A DNA stretch of 7,007 bases, taken from positions 1 through 7,007 of the forward strand of contig JAMCTD010000101.1 in NCBI GenBank assembly GCA_023380995.1, read 5' to 3'. This document shows, one piece after another, positions 4,551 through 7,007 of the stretch. The DNA comes from Patescibacteria group bacterium (GTDB lineage: Bacteria; Patescibacteria; Microgenomatia; Daviesbacterales; UBA10151). Every line of letters begins with the position of its first letter. The stretch's first letter is position 1. The translations under genes and the position numbers were made by a program. The notes under the pieces were generated by a model, which worked only from the letters and a program-made list of their open reading frames with translations, had not been told where the DNA came from and did not search any database.

Positions 4551-7007
4551 CTATAGGGCTACAGTTACTCCAATTGAAGAAGAGAAGGTCCCACCATTGT
4601 TGTCTTCTAAGGTTACTGTGATTGTATGGGAACCTTTATCACCATTTGGAAACTCTACATGCAAAGCAAAAGGTTCTGTAGTTTGGGTAGATTTTTGTGC
4701 TCCATCCACCAACCAGGTAATTTTCTTAACCCCTGCAGGTGAGTTAGCTTTGGCCAAAACATCAAACACCCTTGGCACATTAGCGCCATTACCCACATTA
4801 ACAATCTCAATAATCCCACCTCCACCAGTAGTAAACCCTGGCACGCCGGAACAACCTTTAGTTGCTCCTACTAAAAGTGGATTTGGAGCTGTTAAAACCC
4901 ATTGGTCTATACCTGTTTGCCATTTATTTGCTCCTGTTGGATCATCTTCTTTTAACACCACCACATCTTTTTCCTCATTATCCTCATTATCATTAGCCAA
5001 CCTGTGCGGATTGCTCTTACAAACTTTTTGGCGCTGATAAGAGCTTGATTCACCCTTAGGCTCTGTCCCGGCAATAAAATATTCTTTTCTGGTAGGAGAA
5101 CCTCCGTGTGGCTTGCCAGTCATCAAACCATCCACATCAGCTTGATTTACATTATCAGGTTTTGGGAATGATTCATTAGATTTATCCTTTAGGGCTGCTT
5201 TCATAATTTCATTCCAAATAGGGGAGGCGCCTGTTATTCCGGAGGCTATCACAGGACTCATATCACTGTTATCGTTGTTGCCCACCCAAACGCCTACCAC
5301 AACTGATGGTGTATATCCCACAGCCCAATTATCTTTTTTCTGATCTGTTGTTCCAGTTTTGACAGCCACAGTTTTACCAGCTATGTTTAAAACTGAGTTT
5401 GATCCAAAAGCTGCAGTCCGGGCTCCATTGTCAGCTAAAATATCTGAAATAATAAAAGCTATCCCTGGGTCTAACACTTTTTTCCCTTCAGACTCATGGA
5501 ACTCAAAAAGTGTTTTTCCTTTGCTGTCTGTCACTTTTAAGATAGAAACTGGATCAAGTTGTTGGCCTTTATTGGCAAAAACTGCGTAAGCTGAAGCCAA
5601 ATCTAATAACCTGACTTCACGTCCTCCCAAAACAAGGCTTAAACCTACAGAATTTACATTTTCCTCAGATGGCTCCCAAGTGGACAAGCCCATTTGATAT
5701 CCCAAACCCATCACATCTTTTACCCCCACCAAAGCCAAATTTTTGACAGCCGGAATATTGTAAGAATTTGCCAAAGCATACCTCATCTGCACAGGCCCTC
5801 TGAATTGTCCGTCATAATTGACCGGATTATAAGCTGGCTGATCTCCTCCTGGGAATTCTGTTTTAACATCCATATAGGTTTGGTTTGCTGTATAACCTTT
5901 TTCCAAAGCTTTGGCATAAGCAATTGGTTTGGTAGCTGAACCAGGCTGCCTGGGAGAAATTGCCACATTAACGTTTGGTTCAAAAGTACAAGACACTCCT
6001 TCTTTACAACCATCAGGCAGGGAATTTCCAAAATAATCCTTACTTCCTACCATAGCCAAAATTTGGCCAGTTTTAGGATCCAAAACAACAGCTGCACCAT
6101 TTCCCACTTTGGCAGAAGATAAACTGTCAACTTCTTTTTTGACTATTTCTTCTGCCTTCTTTTGTAAATCATAATCTAAAGTGGTGGTAACCCGAAGTCC
6201 CCCTCCCTCCACCATTTTGTCTCCAAATTGCTCAATGAGCTTATTTTTGACATAAATGACAAAGTGAGGAGCTTTAAAACCTTGTTCGCTTTGGCCTGTC
6301 CGGTAAGTTAACTGCTCATCTGAGGCTGCTTTAGCCTGCTGGGCAGTGATATATTTATCCTCAACCATCCTGTTTAAAACTTCTTTTTGTCTGGTTTTGG
6401 CAAGCTCTGGGTGGGTGCCATAAGGGGAGTAAACAGAAGGCCTTTGAGGCAATCCCGCCAAAAGTGCTGCCTCAGCAAGGTCTAAATCCTTGGCTGATTT
6501 TCCAAAGTAAAGATTTGAAGCTGCTTCTATTCCATAAGCTGTACCACCATAAGGAATCTCGTTTAAATACATTTCCAAAATCTGGTCTTTGTTATAGGTA
6601 CGCTCAACTTGTATTGCTAAAATAAACTCTTTAAGCTTTCTGGTTAATGTCCTCTCACCTGAAAGCAGGGCATTTTTAACCAGTTGTTGGGTCAAAGTAG
6701 ATCCACCACCTTCTACCTGGCGGTGAATTACCAATACAAACATGGATCTTGCTATGCCTGTAACAGAAAAACCAGGATGTTTATAAAAATCTTTATCCTC
6801 AATAGAAATTGTTGCTTCTTTTACAAAAACAGGAATTTCAGAAAGTTTAACCGGAGTCCTGTTTTGGTTTTGGTAAATATCATAAAGAAGCTCCCCATTT
6901 TTATCAAAAATTTTGGTAGCTGCAGCAATCTCCCGGTTTGATAAATCAGAAGGATTGGGGATTTGAGTGGCAAAGAAAATTACACCACCAAAAAGCAGCA
7001 GTAAAAA
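4551..7007 (-). CDS. Class A penicillin-binding protein (PBP1A-like), N-terminus cut by window edge
   Basis: This is a bifunctional peptidoglycan synthase anchored in the membrane with its catalytic domains outside. It polymerises lipid II and cross-links the stem peptides. The frame stays open to 7007, giving 818 visible residues; only the start is missing. Residues 1-16 are hydrophobic (anchor helix). The GT51 transglycosylase domain (about 28-200) has catalytic Glu70 in IEDKDFYKHPGF, then EGGGSTLTQQLVKN, RKLKEFILAIQVE and EMYLNEIPYGG. The transpeptidase domain (about 300-600) has all three motifs: SATK (Ser357-Lys360), SYN (415-417) and KTGT (550-553). After an acidic linker (NDNEDNEE) and a glycine run, residues 738-818 resemble an Ig-like fold (ITWLVDGA, then HTITVTLEDNNGG). 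Paired cysteines at 334 and 340, plus 663 and 719, could form disulfides outside the cell. An ATG at 6743 is internal, because it would remove the GT51 catalytic Glu. Confidence 0.96.
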   Translation of the reverse strand, partial: FLLLLFGGVIFFATQIPNPSDLSNREIAAATKIFDKNGELLYDIYQNQNRTPVKLSEIPVFVKEATISIEDKDFYKHPGFSVTGIARSMFVLVIHRQVEGGGSTLTQQLVKNALLSGERTLTRKLKEFILAIQVERTYNKDQILEMYLNEIPYGGTAYGIEAASNLYFGKSAKDLDLAEAALLAGLPQRPSVYSPYGTHPELAKTRQKEVLNRMVEDKYITAQQAKAASDEQLTYRTGQSEQGFKAPHFVIYVKNKLIEQFGDKMVEGGGLRVTTTLDYDLQKKAEEIVKKEVDSLSSAKVGNGAAVVLDPKTGQILAMVGSKDYFGNSLPDGCKEGVSCTFEPNVNVAISPRQPGSATKPIAYAKALEKGYTANQTYMDVKTEFPGGDQPAYNPVNYDGQFRGPVQMRYALANSYNIPAVKNLALVGVKDVMGLGYQMGLSTWEPSEENVNSVGLSLVLGGREVRLLDLASAYAVFANKGQQLDPVSILKVTDSKGKTLFEFHESEGKKVLDPGIAFIISDILADNGARTAAFGSNSVLNIAGKTVAVKTGTTDQKKDNWAVGYTPSVVVGVWVGNNDNSDMSPVIASGITGASPIWNEIMKAALKDKSNESFPKPDNVNQADVDGLMTGKPHGGSPTRKEYFIAGTEPKGESSSYQRQKVCKSNPHRLANDNEDNEEKDVVVLKEDDPTGANKWQTGIDQWVLTAPNPLLVGATKGCSGVPGFTTGGGGIIEIVNVGNGANVPRVFDVLAKANSPAGVKKITWLVDGAQKSTQTTEPFALHVEFPNGDKGSHTITVTLEDNNGGTFSSSIGVTVAL

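Noticed and set aside
4974..4996. Short tandem repeat of TCCTCATTA inside the penicillin-binding protein gene.
   Set aside because: It is only about two and a half units and encodes part of an acidic linker; not a meaningful repeat array.
4456..5037. Plus-strand ORF of 193 codons.
   Set aside because: It is antisense to the conserved C-terminal region of the penicillin-binding protein and spans an intergenic promoter region. Its composition is that of a shadow frame.
6741..6743. ATG at 6743 as the start of the penicillin-binding protein.
   Set aside because: Upstream codons to the window edge encode the membrane anchor and the GT51 motif with the catalytic Glu, so this Met is internal.
6684..6941. 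Plus-strand ORF of 85 codons near the right edge.
   Set aside because: It lies opposite the GT51 domain of the penicillin-binding protein, whose frame remains open and motif-rich to the window end.
1..7007. Recoded UGA (glycine), as in some candidate-phyla bacteria.
   Set aside because: No conserved gene contains an in-frame TGA, and all reading frames close at TAA or TAG in family-appropriate places, so standard code suffices.

Overview
This AT-rich window reads like part of a genome from a candidate-phyla-radiation (Patescibacteria) bacterium, perhaps Microgenomates-like. That placement is an inference. It rests on lysine-rich proteins, a strongly shortened PheT, start codons without Shine-Dalgarno sequences, tight packing and a penicillin-binding protein with an Ig-like tail. 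Nothing in the window fixes the taxon. All genes fit the standard bacterial code: stops are TAA or TAG, and no TGA is read through.

Layout, left to right. Positions 1-85 and 782-866 are a perfect 85-bp direct repeat. Each copy carries a near-consensus promoter and the first eight codons of a small gene. Between the copies lies one gene for an LmbE/PIG-L deacetylase (about 70-780). Its start is displaced out of frame with the ATG supplied by the repeat. After the second copy comes an intact 95-residue protein of unknown function (843-1130), whose ATG falls where its promoter should begin transcription. Next is pheS-pheT (1185-3925), encoding the two subunits of phenylalanyl-tRNA synthetase with stop and start codons overlapping by one base. 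The PheT subunit lacks the tRNA-binding OB domain and the C-terminal anticodon-binding domain. The PheS subunit has unusual residues in motifs that are normally near-invariant.

The right half is on the minus strand. A 186-residue arginine-rich protein of unknown function (3934-4494) ends 8 bases from pheT, tail to tail. Upstream of it is a class A penicillin-binding protein (4551-7007), which lacks only its extreme N-terminus at the window edge. It keeps the glycosyltransferase and transpeptidase catalytic motifs and adds a C-terminal Ig-like domain.

The genes do not form one pathway: they cover translation, cell-wall synthesis, one deacetylase and two unknowns. I see no RNA gene, CRISPR array, transposase or phage module, and no evidence of a new multi-gene system. 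The most notable structure is the repeat-LmbE-repeat arrangement. It could be a real recombination product or an assembly join at the left edge. No gene-free stretch longer than 300 bases exists.
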